Source: an uncultured Clostridia bacterium (GTDB lineage Bacteria > Bacillota > Clostridia > Oscillospirales > Acutalibacteraceae). Taken from it: 45,310 bases of DNA. Position numbers and translations under genes: made by a program. Position 1 is the first letter of the stretch, and each line of letters starts with the position of its first letter. The notes under the pieces were generated by a model. The model was given only the letters and a program-made list of their open reading frames with translations. It did no database searches and was not told where the DNA came from. The DNA is taken from contig CALCHE010000145.1 of the NCBI GenBank assembly GCA_937901145.1, forward strand, positions 1 through 45,310, in the 5' to 3' direction. Shown here piece after piece: positions 6,918 through 15,902 of this stretch.

Positions 6918-8453
6918 TTAATAATAAAATTCTGTTCGTTTTATTTTACCCGTTGATGTTCTTTCAAAGGGCTTTTCTCTTATCCTGAAATCGTAAATAG
7001 CTCTGTCGGAATTGAGCTGCATATTAACCTTGTCCACAATTTCAGCAAGAATATTCCTTATCTCATCGGCATCCTTCTGAGCAAGAAAAGCATCATCGTG
7101 GTAAATCTCAGCTATCAATTTATCATTTTCACCGTAAACAATAACCTCTTTTACCTCCGTAAAATCGGCAAACTTATTCTCAATCTCTTCGGGAGAGATG
7201 TTTTCACCGTTTGAAAGAATAATGAGATTCTTTCTTCTGCCCACAAGATAAATGTGATTGTCTTTTATATAACCGAGATCGCCTGTGTGCAAGAAGCCGT
7301 CAGCAGTAAAGGCGTTTGCAGTTTCTTCAGGCATTTTGTAATAACCCTTCATTACACTGGGGCCCTTTACCTGAATTTCGCCGTCAACGCATCTTACCTC
7401 GTCAACACCGATGATTATGCCGTTTGAATATTTATTGTTTTCTGAAAAATCTGATGTTGTTATTCTCGGACTGCACTCACTCATACCGTAGCCCTGTCTC
7501 GCAGTTATACCGTAAAGAGCAAGCTCATCGATAACCGCCCGACTTAAGAACGCACTGCCGGCTATCATTCGTCTGAAATTTCTGCCCACAATTTTTTCTG
7601 CAGCTTCACGCTTTGAAAGGTTTGGATTTCTTCTTTCGGTGATTTTAATTTTAGTAAGTATTGATTTGCACATAGCAGGAACAATACGCATAATGGTAGG
7701 CTCGAAAATAAGTATATTCTTATATAGCTCACTGAGCGCCCCGTTAAGGCAAAGACAGCCTCCGTCATAAAGCGTTTTAAGCACATCGCAGGCATAGCAG
7801 AAAACATGATGCATAGGCAGCACGGATAAGCTTATATCACCCTCATCCATACTGTAAGCATCGTAGCTTGAATTAGATGCAAGGTTACGGTTCGTGAGCA
7901 TAACGCCCTTTCTCTTTCCCGTCGTGCCTGATGTGTAAATAATGAGTGAGCAGTCATCGGGCTCTTCCTCAACAGCTGAAAGTGATGCGTATTCTGAGGA
8001 GGAATTATATGTACGGAATATATTTTCAAACCATTCTCTGTCGCCTAAAGAAATGACTGCTTTAAGTCCGCCGTAGCTTTCTTTGATTTTTTCAGCTTTC
8101 GGGAGAAACTCTTCCTCACAAAAAAGCACATCTGCATCTGCATCATCAAAAAGCACAGAAGCTTCTTCGACACTTATATCCGGAGAAAAGGGTACGACCG
8201 TATTACCGCTGAAAATCATACCTGTAAGGCAGGCGATATATTCATAGTTGGTCTTTCCTATAAAAGCGATATGAATATGCGCCGGATTTACAGAGCGTAT
8301 ATATCTGCAAACTGCGAGAGAATCCTCAAAGAATTCTTTATAGCTTTTTGCTTTTACTTCACCGTCAATGATATATCGGCAAAAATCCTTTTCTGCATAT
8401 TTACTTACCGCGTATTCAGCAAGCTGTCTGACTGTTGAAAACTTATTATTCAA
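6918..8453 (-). CDS. AMP-dependent acyl/aminoacyl ligase (adenylation enzyme)
   Basis: About 511 residues of the ANL superfamily. Visible motifs are YTSGTTGKRKG (ATP loop), GYGMSE, HTGDLGY, and the C-terminal TSTGKIKRT with the catalytic Lys. It activates a carboxylate as acyl-AMP and probably loads the carrier protein two genes downstream. The likely start is TTG at 8453, with AGGAG seven bases upstream; the GTG codons at 8477 and 8474 have no good site. Overall it resembles medium- or long-chain acyl-CoA synthetases more than amino-acid adenylation domains, so an acyl substrate is inferred. First gene of the A-C-T operon. Confidence 0.88.
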   Translation of the reverse strand: MNNKFSTVRQLAEYAVSKYAEKDFCRYIIDGEVKAKSYKEFFEDSLAVCRYIRSVNPAHIHIAFIGKTNYEYIACLTGMIFSGNTVVPFSPDISVEEASVLFDDADADVLFCEEEFLPKAEKIKESYGGLKAVISLGDREWFENIFRTYNSSSEYASLSAVEEEPDDCSLIIYTSGTTGKRKGVMLTNRNLASNSSYDAYSMDEGDISLSVLPMHHVFCYACDVLKTLYDGGCLCLNGALSELYKNILIFEPTIMRIVPAMCKSILTKIKITERRNPNLSKREAAEKIVGRNFRRMIAGSAFLSRAVIDELALYGITARQGYGMSECSPRITTSDFSENNKYSNGIIIGVDEVRCVDGEIQVKGPSVMKGYYKMPEETANAFTADGFLHTGDLGYIKDNHIYLVGRRKNLIILSNGENISPEEIENKFADFTEVKEVIVYGENDKLIAEIYHDDAFLAQKDADEIRNILAEIVDKVNMQLNSDRAIYDFRIREKPFERTSTGKIKRTEFYY

Positions 8454-8515
8454 AATATCACTCCTGTTTTTCACCACGACATTTGTTTCTTACCTTTTAG
8501 AAATACTATCATCTA

Positions 8516-8587
8516 TTATAACATTAAGGTTGCTAACACCTTGACTTCATTATGAACTAATTGTTAATTTGCAACACAGTGTCGCAA
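8516..8587 (-). promoter_or_regulatory. Promoter region of the A-C-T operon with two dyads
   Basis: The 8454-8833 gap holds the start regions of two divergent units. On the minus strand TATAAT (8516-8521) has no good -35; instead AAGGT/ACCTT (8526-8542) occupies that place, followed by a near-perfect palindrome TTGCAACAC/GTGTCGCAA (8569-8587). This layout suggests activator-dependent control. Confidence 0.4.
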
Positions 8588-8773
8588 CAGTAACTCGTTG
8601 ACTTGATTTAAATCGAACATTATCGTTAAAACTGTTCAATAATTCTGATAAAGGTACGAAACGGACTGTTTCGCATAAACTCATTCCATTGTCTGAATGT
8701 GATTCCAAACCATCCAACTACAGTATATTTTAAGCTCACCATTCCCGATAATGCAGAAAAGCTTCTGTTTGTC

Positions 8774-8801
8774 TTGATTTTATTTTCTGAAATGGTACAA
8801 T
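8774..8801 (+). promoter_or_regulatory. Promoter of the GH43 gene
   Basis: TTGATT, 16-base spacer, TACAAT, 33 bases before the ATG at 8834. Confidence 0.65.
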
Positions 8802-8833
8802 GTTATTATAAAAAAAGAAATGGGGCAATCAAA

Positions 8834-9730
8834 ATGAAATTATTTCAGCAGTTCAGAAAAAAAGCAGTACTCTCATGCAAGGATATAAACATCCGTGATC
8901 CCTTCATCCTCTGCGAAAACGGCAGATACTATATGTACGGCACGAGAGCGAATAATTTCGGCATAAAGACAGGCGGCTTCGATGTTTACATCTCCGACGA
9001 TCTCATTAACTGGAGCAGACCTCAGGAATGCTTCAATTCTAAAAGATACCGTATGAACTTTATGGTAAACTGGGCTCCCGAGGTACACAAATATAATGGA
9101 AAATATTATATGTTTGCCACCTTTACGAGAAAGGATTGCGGTATGAGAGCGACCTTCGTTCTGCGCGCCGACAGTCCCTACGGTCCCTTCATTCCCCACA
9201 GCCGCGGCCCCGTAACTCCCGCAGAATGGGAATGTCTTGACGGCACTCTTTACATCAGCAGAGAGGGTAAGCCTTACATAGTTTTCTGCCACGAGCATAC
9301 CCAGATTATCGACGGCACTATCTGCTACGCTCCCTTAAGCGATGACCTTACGGAAATGACAGGCAAGCCGGTGACTCTCTTTAAGGCCTCTGAGCCCTAC
9401 TGGGCAGACGAAAGCAAATCAAAGCTCGAGCACCGCATAACAGACGGTCCCTTTATGTACCGTACTGAAGATGATGAATTATTAATGCTCTGGTCCACCT
9501 ATATAAAAGGTCAGTATGCCGAATGTCTTGTGCGCTTCACAGGCGGTGAAATAGGCACTGACTTCGTCCATCTTCCTCCCCTGGTGGATAATGACGGAGG
9601 TCACGGTATGGTCTTTACCGATAAGGACGGAAAGCTTCGTCTGACCTATCACATACCAAATACCAAAGGCTCTGAGCATCCTCATTTCGTTTCTGTCGAG
9701 GATATCGGTGACAGTATTGTAATCGGCTGA
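8834..9730 (+). CDS. Glycoside hydrolase family 43-like protein
   Basis: A 298-residue five-bladed propeller protein. The ATG at 8834 is preferred because the promoter lies at 8774-8801, inside the upstream extension to 8699. GH43 marks are RDPFI (D22, base), WAPEV, and CLDGTLY (D136). The general-acid Glu is expected in a motif like EGP, but here the aligned segment is ITDGPF (D204), so the acid may be Asp or the enzyme altered. No signal peptide, so it should act in the cytoplasm on imported oligosaccharides such as arabino- or xylo-oligomers; the substrate is not known. A terminator follows directly. Confidence 0.8.
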   Translation: MKLFQQFRKKAVLSCKDINIRDPFILCENGRYYMYGTRANNFGIKTGGFDVYISDDLINWSRPQECFNSKRYRMNFMVNWAPEVHKYNGKYYMFATFTRKDCGMRATFVLRADSPYGPFIPHSRGPVTPAEWECLDGTLYISREGKPYIVFCHEHTQIIDGTICYAPLSDDLTEMTGKPVTLFKASEPYWADESKSKLEHRITDGPFMYRTEDDELLMLWSTYIKGQYAECLVRFTGGEIGTDFVHLPPLVDNDGGHGMVFTDKDGKLRLTYHIPNTKGSEHPHFVSVEDIGDSIVIG

Positions 9731-9736
9731 AATTTT

Positions 9737-9774
9737 AAAAGGAACAGTAAGAAAATTTTTACTGTTCCTTTTTT
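9737..9774 (+). terminator. Rho-independent terminator
   Basis: 12-bp stem AAGGAACAGTAA/TTACTGTTCCTT followed by seven T. Confidence 0.9.
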
Positions 9775-9870
9775 TGTTTTAAATTTAACTGAAATATTGT
9801 AATAAAATTTTAAACTTATGAAAAATCGGTTAATTGTGTATCGGAGCGGAAAGATTTTCCATAAGTGCAA

Positions 9871-9899
9871 TTGATTTAATTATTTCCCTATGTTAAACT
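9871..9899 (+). promoter_or_regulatory. Promoter of the large surface protein gene
   Basis: TTGATT, 17-base spacer, TAAACT. GAAGGAG lies just before the ATG at 9948. Confidence 0.5.
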
Positions 9900-9947
9900 G
9901 AAAATGTATGACTATGTCACATTATACAAAAAGAAGGAGTTCTAACT

Positions 9948-12900
9948 ATGGAAACTTTAAAAGCTAAAAAACCTTTATCATTGTTACTCGCAATTATTAT
10001 GCTGTTTACGATGATACCCACAGCAATATTCAGCTCTGCTGCGGAGAATCCCCTGCCGGTAATGAAGGCATATACATCCGTAACCGGAGACTATCACGAC
10101 TACAAAACAAAGGTCGTGACTGTAACATTTCTTGACGAAATAAACACCGAAGGCTCATTCAAATCATGGGACGTATCCGCTGCAGGCGACGGTAGCGTAA
10201 TGGCTTGGATGAATATCAATGAAAGCGAAACTGCTGCTGCAGGACAGGACAGATACGACGTTTATATCGGCGGTAAAGGCGGCGTCAGTGCTAACCCCAA
10301 TTCATCTAATTTGTTCTACGGCTTTTCTGTTCTGAAAACCGTTAACGGATTCGAGAATTTACATACCGAAAACGTTACTAATTTATCGTATTTTTTTGAA
10401 GCCTGTGTTTCACTTGAAACTGTCGATCTCAGTTCCTTCGACACATCAAATGTTACCAACTTTTTCTATCTGTTCTATGATTGTAAATCCCTGATAAGTG
10501 TCAATTTAAACGGTTGGGATACAAGCAGTGCAACAAATATGGGCTATATGTTCAATAACTGTTGTGCTCTGACCGTACTTGATATAAGTAGCTTTAACAC
10601 AAATAAAGTTACAAACATGTTCAAAATGTTCTATTTGTGTTCATCCCTTAAGACCCTTTATACCGGTGATGATTGGTCTGTCGAACAGGTAACGAACAGT
10701 GATCAGATGTTCAACTGCTGTTATGTTATCGAAGGTAAAAAATCCTACTCAGAAGTCCCGGCACCCTACGATAAAAAGTATGCAACAACCGACTACTTCC
10801 TCACCTATAAGGCTCCCGAAGAAGCTGTGGAATACACAGTCACTTACGAGTTTACAGGTGATATTCCCGAAGGTGTAACCGTCCCTGTAGAGTTTTCATA
10901 TAACGAAGGCTCTAAGGTAAATGTCGAACCTATCCCCTCTGCCGAAGGCTATATCTTCTCCGGTTGGAGCACAGATGATGCTGCCGTAACTGATAACTCC
11001 TTTACTATAAATAATAATGTTCACTTCGTAGGCTCCTGGAGTAAGCTTTACACAGTAACCTACAAATATGCTGAAGGCTATGAACTCCCCGAAAATGCTC
11101 CCGCACTTCCCGAAACCCTGTCATACAAAGCGGGCACAGGTGTCGATGTTAATGATAAGGCTTTCGTAAACGGATATGTTTTTGAAGGCTGGACTACTGA
11201 TGATGCCGATGTAACGGCAGACGGTAAATTTGAAATGCCTGAAAAGGATGTAGTTCTTTACGGCTATTTCAGAAAGCCTGTTTCACACGTAGAAATCAAT
11301 AACAAAATCGACGGCGAAATCATTCTCAATAAGGATGAAACAACTGTAATTCAGGTAACCGTCAAGCCCGAAGATGCCACTATCAAGGAAGTTATCTATG
11401 ACTCAGGCAACGATGAAATCGTAATAGTTGACAAAGACGGTAATGTTACTGCAGTGGGCGAAGGTACCACCACCATAACCGTTTCCTCAAAAAGTGATCC
11501 GGACATCAAGGACACAGTCACCGTAACAGTCAAAATCCCCGTAACTGATGTCACTGTCGATAAAAATGACATCACTCTCAATAAGGGCGACAAAGATAAG
11601 ATAACTGCCGAGGTAAACCCCGAAGCAACCAACAAAGAGCTTACCTACGAGTCAAGTGACGAAACCGTAGTCAAGGTTGATGAAAACGGTAACATTGAAG
11701 CCGTAGGCGAAGGCGAAGCAGTTATCACCGTCACCTCTAAGGATGACCCCACTAAAAAAGAAACCGTTACTGTTACAGTTAAAGTTCCCGTAACCGAGCT
11801 TACTGTAGAAAAAAATGAGTATACACTCAATGTCGATGATATAGATAAAATCAATGCATCCGTCAACGAAGATGCTACAAATAAAGAGCTGATATACGAA
11901 TCCGACGATTCCGGAGTAGTAAAAGTAGACTCCGATGGCTATATAGTAGCCGTAGGTGAAGGCGAAGCTATCATCACTATTACCTCTAAGGATGACCCCA
12001 CCAAGAAAGAAACAGTTAAGGTTACAGTAAAGATTCCTGTAGAGGATGTGAAAGCAGACAAAGAAGACATCACTCTCAATAAGGGTGACAAGGATAAAAT
12101 CACTGTTACTGTTACTCCCGACGATGCTACAGATAAGAACGTTACTTATGAGTCAAGCGACGAAACCGTAGTCAAGGTTGATGAAAACGGTAACATCGAG
12201 GCAGTAGGTGAAGGCGAAGCTACTATCACTATCACCTCTAAGGACGACCCCACCAAGAAAGAAACTGTCAAAGTTAAGGTCGAAAAGCCCGCTGAACCTG
12301 AAATTCCCACCGAGCCTGAAAAGGTTCCTGTAGATAAGGTTACCGTAGAAAAGAGTGACTTTATTCTCGAAAAGGGTGAAACCGATAAGATCGCAGCTAC
12401 CGTAACTCCTGACAATGCCACCGAAAAAGGCGTTACCTACAAATCAGCTGACGAAAGCATCGTTAAGGTAGACGAAAACGGTAACATCACAGCCGTAGGC
12501 GAAGGAAAAACATACATCACCGTTATTTCGAAGGACGACCCCACAAAGGCTGCAACTGTTTTCGTAACAGTCAAGCCTGTAAGAGTTCCTGTCGAAGAGC
12601 TTATTACTGACAGGGAAGAGATTACTCTTGACAGAGGACAGACAGATAAAATCACAGTCACCGTCACTCCCGACGGCGCTACAGAAAAAGGTCTTACCTA
12701 CGAATCAAGCGATGAAAAGGTCGTAAAGGTAGACAAAAACGGTAAAATCACCGCTGTAGGCGAAGGTGAAGCAACCGTTACTGTCACATCAAAGGATGAT
12801 CCCTCTAAGAAAATAACAGTGAAAATCACTGTCGAAAAGCCCGAATACACTATCACAGTTCCCGAGCTCGTCACTATTTTCCAGGGCGAAAAGAAACCTC

Positions 12901-13454
12901 TGGGTGTAGTTATTACTCCCGATGACGGCACCATCGTTCCCATCTATAAAAGCAGTGACGAATCCATCGTAAAAATCGATGCCAAAGGCAACATAACAGG
13001 TGTAGGCGTAGGCGCTGCTGTTATCACAGCAGATTTCGGCGGCGGAGACATCAGACTTATCCCCGTAACCGTACTCACCGTTCCCGTTAAGCATCACGTC
13101 TGCTTCGGCAAGACAGACGGTATAGGCTGGTACGAGGTATCCGTAAACGGCGGCGACTTCTTCCCCCAGGGCCCCAACTCCACTCTCGAGGTAGAAAACG
13201 GCTCTGTTCTCGTGGTAAGAGTCCAGGATATGTGGATTGACGATGAATTCGACTTTTATGTAAACGGTAAAAAGGTTCCTCTTGACCCGGCAAATACCAT
13301 TACCGTAGTCGTAGACGGCTATATGCTCATCGGTGCTCTTTCCATGGATGTACCCGTTCCCGATGCAGAGGAAAGCGTAAGCCTCCTTCAGAAGCTTCTC
13401 AATGCAATCAGAGACTTCTTCGCTATGATAAAGAGCTGGTTCACCAAAAAATAA
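9948..13454 (+). CDS. Large secreted surface protein: BspA-type (DUF285) repeats, InlB-like repeats, seven Ig-like Big_2 domains
   Basis: The 1168 residues begin with a signal peptide (about 1-32, hydrophobic LLLAIIMLFTMIPTAIF). Residues about 100-245 are DUF285/BspA repeats (DLSSFDTSNVTN type). Two InlB/Flg_new-like repeats (FSGWSTDD, FEGWTTDD) follow to about 440. Seven bacterial Ig-like domains then run to about 1050, each starting near a (I/V)PV(T/E) strand and carrying GNI-AVGEG-TITSKDDP. The tail ends LLNAIRDFFAMIKSWFTKK, an amphipathic helix in place of LPXTG. The fold suggests adhesion or a wall-associated scaffold. Ig-domain DNA repeats are very similar, so copy number may vary between strains. 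Monocistronic between its own promoter and terminator. Confidence 0.88.
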   Translation: METLKAKKPLSLLLAIIMLFTMIPTAIFSSAAENPLPVMKAYTSVTGDYHDYKTKVVTVTFLDEINTEGSFKSWDVSAAGDGSVMAWMNINESETAAAGQDRYDVYIGGKGGVSANPNSSNLFYGFSVLKTVNGFENLHTENVTNLSYFFEACVSLETVDLSSFDTSNVTNFFYLFYDCKSLISVNLNGWDTSSATNMGYMFNNCCALTVLDISSFNTNKVTNMFKMFYLCSSLKTLYTGDDWSVEQVTNSDQMFNCCYVIEGKKSYSEVPAPYDKKYATTDYFLTYKAPEEAVEYTVTYEFTGDIPEGVTVPVEFSYNEGSKVNVEPIPSAEGYIFSGWSTDDAAVTDNSFTINNNVHFVGSWSKLYTVTYKYAEGYELPENAPALPETLSYKAGTGVDVNDKAFVNGYVFEGWTTDDADVTADGKFEMPEKDVVLYGYFRKPVSHVEINNKIDGEIILNKDETTVIQVTVKPEDATIKEVIYDSGNDEIVIVDKDGNVTAVGEGTTTITVSSKSDPDIKDTVTVTVKIPVTDVTVDKNDITLNKGDKDKITAEVNPEATNKELTYESSDETVVKVDENGNIEAVGEGEAVITVTSKDDPTKKETVTVTVKVPVTELTVEKNEYTLNVDDIDKINASVNEDATNKELIYESDDSGVVKVDSDGYIVAVGEGEAIITITSKDDPTKKETVKVTVKIPVEDVKADKEDITLNKGDKDKITVTVTPDDATDKNVTYESSDETVVKVDENGNIEAVGEGEATITITSKDDPTKKETVKVKVEKPAEPEIPTEPEKVPVDKVTVEKSDFILEKGETDKIAATVTPDNATEKGVTYKSADESIVKVDENGNITAVGEGKTYITVISKDDPTKAATVFVTVKPVRVPVEELITDREEITLDRGQTDKITVTVTPDGATEKGLTYESSDEKVVKVDKNGKITAVGEGEATVTVTSKDDPSKKITVKITVEKPEYTITVPELVTIFQGEKKPLGVVITPDDGTIVPIYKSSDESIVKIDAKGNITGVGVGAAVITADFGGGDIRLIPVTVLTVPVKHHVCFGKTDGIGWYEVSVNGGDFFPQGPNSTLEVENGSVLVVRVQDMWIDDEFDFYVNGKKVPLDPANTITVVVDGYMLIGALSMDVPVPDAEESVSLLQKLLNAIRDFFAMIKSWFTKK

Positions 13455-13470
13455 AGTGAATTAAAATTAC

Positions 13471-13512
13471 AGAACCGCTGTAAAGGTCAGAAGGCCTTTT
13501 ACAGCGGTTTTC
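13471..13512 (+). terminator. Rho-independent terminator
   Basis: AACCGCTGTAAA/TTTACAGCGGTT stem followed by TTTTCC; ends the surface protein transcript. Confidence 0.8.
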
Positions 13513-13536
13513 CTATGTACATTAATAATAAAAATA

Positions 13537-13560
13537 AGCTGACGCACGAAGCCTCAGCCC
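13537..13560 (-). terminator. Likely terminator of the kinase operon
   Basis: GCTGA/TCAGC hairpin followed on the minus strand by TTATTTTTATT. Confidence 0.5.
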
Positions 13561-13569
13561 TTTAAGCAA

Positions 13570-14079
13570 TCATAAATCTATCTTATATTCACCGTCTATA
13601 AGCACATAATCAGCACCGTGCTTTTCCGCCATAGACAGCATCCGTGCATTATCCTCGAGCACAGTTTCCATAGTGCAGTCGCTGTCATCGAGACGCTTTT
13701 CTATAATGTCGGCATATTTCTTTATATCACCGAAATGCTTTCGGATATAACCCTCGCTCATAATCAGACAGTAATATTTTATCTTTATGAGATATTCTTC
13801 GGAAAAACCCTTCTGCCAGTCAAAGGGAATATAGCAGCCCTCGACTATCAGATTCTGTCCGTTTTCGATGGCGGTCTTTATCATTTCGCGGACGATGGGC
13901 CACAGATATGCCGTCAGACTTTCATCATCGCTGAGGGGTGTCAGATCAGTATTTCCGCTTCGGATAAGACCCATTTTCAGATGGTCTATTGATAAATAGG
14001 GATATTGGTATTTTTCGAGAAGCCTCTGTGCCAGGGCAGTTTTCCCTGTGTGAGATGCACCTGTAATAAGTATGATCAT
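13570..14079 (-). CDS. P-loop kinase-like protein
   Basis: The 169-residue protein opens with a Walker A motif, GASHTGKT (residues 7-14), and keeps the layout of small-molecule or nucleoside kinases: YLSIDHLKMG near 33-42 and LIVEGCYIP near 97-105. It should bind ATP and phosphorylate a small molecule, but the substrate is not evident. It starts 10 bases after the GNAT gene ends and is the last gene of a nucleotidyltransferase-GNAT-kinase operon. Zeta-toxin-like or adenylylsulfate-kinase-like folds are alternatives. Confidence 0.7.
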   Translation of the reverse strand: MIILITGASHTGKTALAQRLLEKYQYPYLSIDHLKMGLIRSGNTDLTPLSDDESLTAYLWPIVREMIKTAIENGQNLIVEGCYIPFDWQKGFSEEYLIKIKYYCLIMSEGYIRKHFGDIKKYADIIEKRLDDSDCTMETVLEDNARMLSMAEKHGADYVLIDGEYKIDL

Positions 14080-14089
14080 AGCTTATTCC

Positions 14090-14542
14090 TTACTTAAGTT
14101 CCTTAATGTATACTCGTGAATCCTCGCCGTCGATATCCTTCATAATACCGTAAAGTTCATAGCCGAATTTTTCATAAAGACCGATATGATTAGTCGATAT
14201 GTGAATTTTATCGAAGAACTTTTCTTTTGCTTTTTCTTCAGCATAAGAGAGCAGCTTTTCGCTGTAGCGATGACCCCTGTACTGTGGAAAAGTGTAAACG
14301 AAGCCTATCCACGGAGTAAGCTCTGTCGGCTGAATGTCATCCTTTTCAGCGAGAGTACAGAATGAAATCAGCTCGTCCCCTTCTGTGAGCATAAGCACAT
14401 CGGAGCTTTCTCCGACAGTATCCTTGAATGTATCGTCACTTAGAAGCTTATGGAGGAACTGACCTGCGCTCCACTGACTTTTCTTTATTTCAGAGAGCCA
14501 ATGCTCCTTATTTTCCGAGCTGTAATATCCGATTATTTCCAA
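14090..14542 (-). CDS. GNAT-family N-acetyltransferase
   Basis: This 150-residue GNAT domain has the acetyl-CoA loop region FPQYRGHRYSEKLL (Q/RxxGxx type) and the closing strand-helix ISTNHIGLYEKFGYEL. The start is TTG at 14542, with AAGGTG seven bases upstream; no ATG fits. The acceptor is unknown. It sits 11 bases after the nucleotidyltransferase gene and 10 before the kinase gene, so all three should be co-transcribed. Many GNATs with this look act on small amines or peptides. Confidence 0.85.
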   Translation of the reverse strand: MEIIGYYSSENKEHWLSEIKKSQWSAGQFLHKLLSDDTFKDTVGESSDVLMLTEGDELISFCTLAEKDDIQPTELTPWIGFVYTFPQYRGHRYSEKLLSYAEEKAKEKFFDKIHISTNHIGLYEKFGYELYGIMKDIDGEDSRVYIKELK

Positions 14543-14553
14543 TTATGTTCACC

Positions 14554-15213
14554 TTACAGTTTATTTTTTATCAGCTTCGCTGACCAGCTATACAGAGTCT
14601 CCGACATTTCACGGAAGTTAACCTCTCCGCCCTTTTTCAGCTTAAGAAATGTTTCGACTATTATTCTTTCATCAGCAGAAACTATGTCGAGCAAATCCTT
14701 CTGTCTGCTGATATATTTCCCTGTTTCTTTGAAGCAGACCGCTTGCACGACAAAAGAAGCTGATTTATAAAGTCCCCTTAAAATATCCTCACTTTTTTCA
14801 TAAAGCATATTATGTACACAGCCGTGGTAAATATTACATGCGCCCGTTTTTATCGCTCTGCAGACTGCCACTTCATCGATAACAGAAAGCAATTCGTCAA
14901 GACTGCCCTTGATTGCTTTCGTGTCATAATAAAACTGAAAAAGGTCAGCGGCTTCCCAGTTAAGAAGCTCTTCCTTACCTGAAATAAAACCGCAGATAAG
15001 CTCTCTGTGAGATAAACGGTCAAGCATAGAATTATAGGTATGTATGTCGGCCGGAGAAAGCTCATCGAGTATTACGACAAGGTCGATGTCACTGGTTTCT
15101 GTAGCTTCACCTCGGGCATAGCTTCCCTGCAGACCTACGAACCATACTCGGTCGGAGAAGGTTTCGGTCAAAGCCTGTAAAAATTTGTCTGTCCAGACAG
15201 AAATATCTATCAT
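14554..15213 (-). CDS. Nucleotidyltransferase-domain protein (ANT/pol-beta type)
   Basis: About 219 residues. The motif GSYARGEATETSDIDL (from G30) has the Gly-Ser and the metal-binding D42 and D44 of the pol-beta nucleotidyltransferase fold. Family members transfer AMP to antibiotics or proteins, or act in toxin-antitoxin pairs. The C-terminal helical part resembles aminoglycoside adenylyltransferases in general outline, but substrate residues cannot be judged. The ATG at 15213 follows GAGGT by seven bases; the earlier ATG at 15255 lies within a repeat and is not favoured. First gene of the three-gene operon. Confidence 0.8.
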   Translation of the reverse strand: MIDISVWTDKFLQALTETFSDRVWFVGLQGSYARGEATETSDIDLVVILDELSPADIHTYNSMLDRLSHRELICGFISGKEELLNWEAADLFQFYYDTKAIKGSLDELLSVIDEVAVCRAIKTGACNIYHGCVHNMLYEKSEDILRGLYKSASFVVQAVCFKETGKYISRQKDLLDIVSADERIIVETFLKLKKGGEVNFREMSETLYSWSAKLIKNKL

Positions 15214-15237
15214 TTTGATTACCTCGTAAAAAACCTC

Positions 15238-15265
15238 GCGGCGGGATGAGGTCATACCGCCCTAC
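15238..15265 (-). repeat. GTAGGG-headed palindrome, copy A
   Basis: Read on the minus strand: GTAGGGCGG, a short variable loop, then CCCGCC. Related elements lie at 15923, 26601, 35496, 35551, 35661, 35777 and 38650. Confidence 0.5.
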
Positions 15266-15341
15266 GGTGTTAATTTTTAAATTTGTGCTTTTTCGCGGAT
15301 ACGGCACGCCATTCCCTACATTGCACACTGTAAAAGCTATA

Positions 15342-15863
15342 TTACATAGTGCGGCTTACATATCCCACTACATTTCCGTCGATATCATAAAAGGTTACAC
15401 TTCCCGTGCCTGCGGGCACAACCAAGGCAAAAGGCTTTTCACCGTCGATTTCGACGGTTTTCTCATCTGCTCCATATATCTCCGCTTTTATCGCCTTCTG
15501 CTTATTCATCGAAATAAATGCTCTTTCCCCGCTGTCTGCTGCAGTAATTTCCATAATACCGTCCTCTACTTCACCGATATTTCCGCCTGCACGGAAAAAA
15601 TAACCGAAGGAAAGACCGTGATGCTTTACATAAAAAGAAAAGGTGTGGTCGGATTTATCCTGAGGATAGGAAACAAAAGCCGCCATACTGTCGCCGACAT
15701 CTCCCTCCACAGTCCAGTTATCTTCGATTTTCTGCGACACACGGATGTCTTCTTCGAGCTTTGAAGCTCTGATTCCGATATTATCATAACAAAAAATGAT
15801 GCCGACAAAGATAAAAAACACTGCCATAATAGCTGTAATTATAATCAAAGCTGATTTTTTCAT
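15342..15863 (-). CDS. Membrane-anchored or secreted protein of unknown function
   Basis: About 173 residues. The ATG at 15863 has GAGG five bases upstream and is preferred to the GTG at 15872. After MKKSA comes one hydrophobic segment (IIITAIMAVFFIFVGIIFCY), a signal anchor, then a soluble extracytoplasmic domain of beta character with SFYVKHHGLSFGYFFRAGG and a C-terminal VTFYDIDGNVVGYV. No family is recognised. It stands alone between the GTAGGG repeat and the mosaic repeats at 15903-16110. Confidence 0.65.
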   Translation of the reverse strand: MKKSALIIITAIMAVFFIFVGIIFCYDNIGIRASKLEEDIRVSQKIEDNWTVEGDVGDSMAAFVSYPQDKSDHTFSFYVKHHGLSFGYFFRAGGNIGEVEDGIMEITAADSGERAFISMNKQKAIKAEIYGADEKTVEIDGEKPFALVVPAGTGSVTFYDIDGNVVGYVSRTM

Positions 15864-15902
15864 TATCCTCACTCCCTGATTCCTGTCATTTTAAGCATAG
15901 TG

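Noticed and set aside
11396..13097. Series of long minus-strand ORFs opposite the Ig-like domains
   Set aside because: They are mirror frames of the repetitive Big_2 coding DNA, with no ribosome binding sites and composition expected from antisense of Thr/Val/Glu-rich repeats.
13570..15213. Calling the three-gene operon an antibiotic resistance cassette
   Set aside because: The individual domains are too general, and no mobile-element context or substrate-defining motif was seen.
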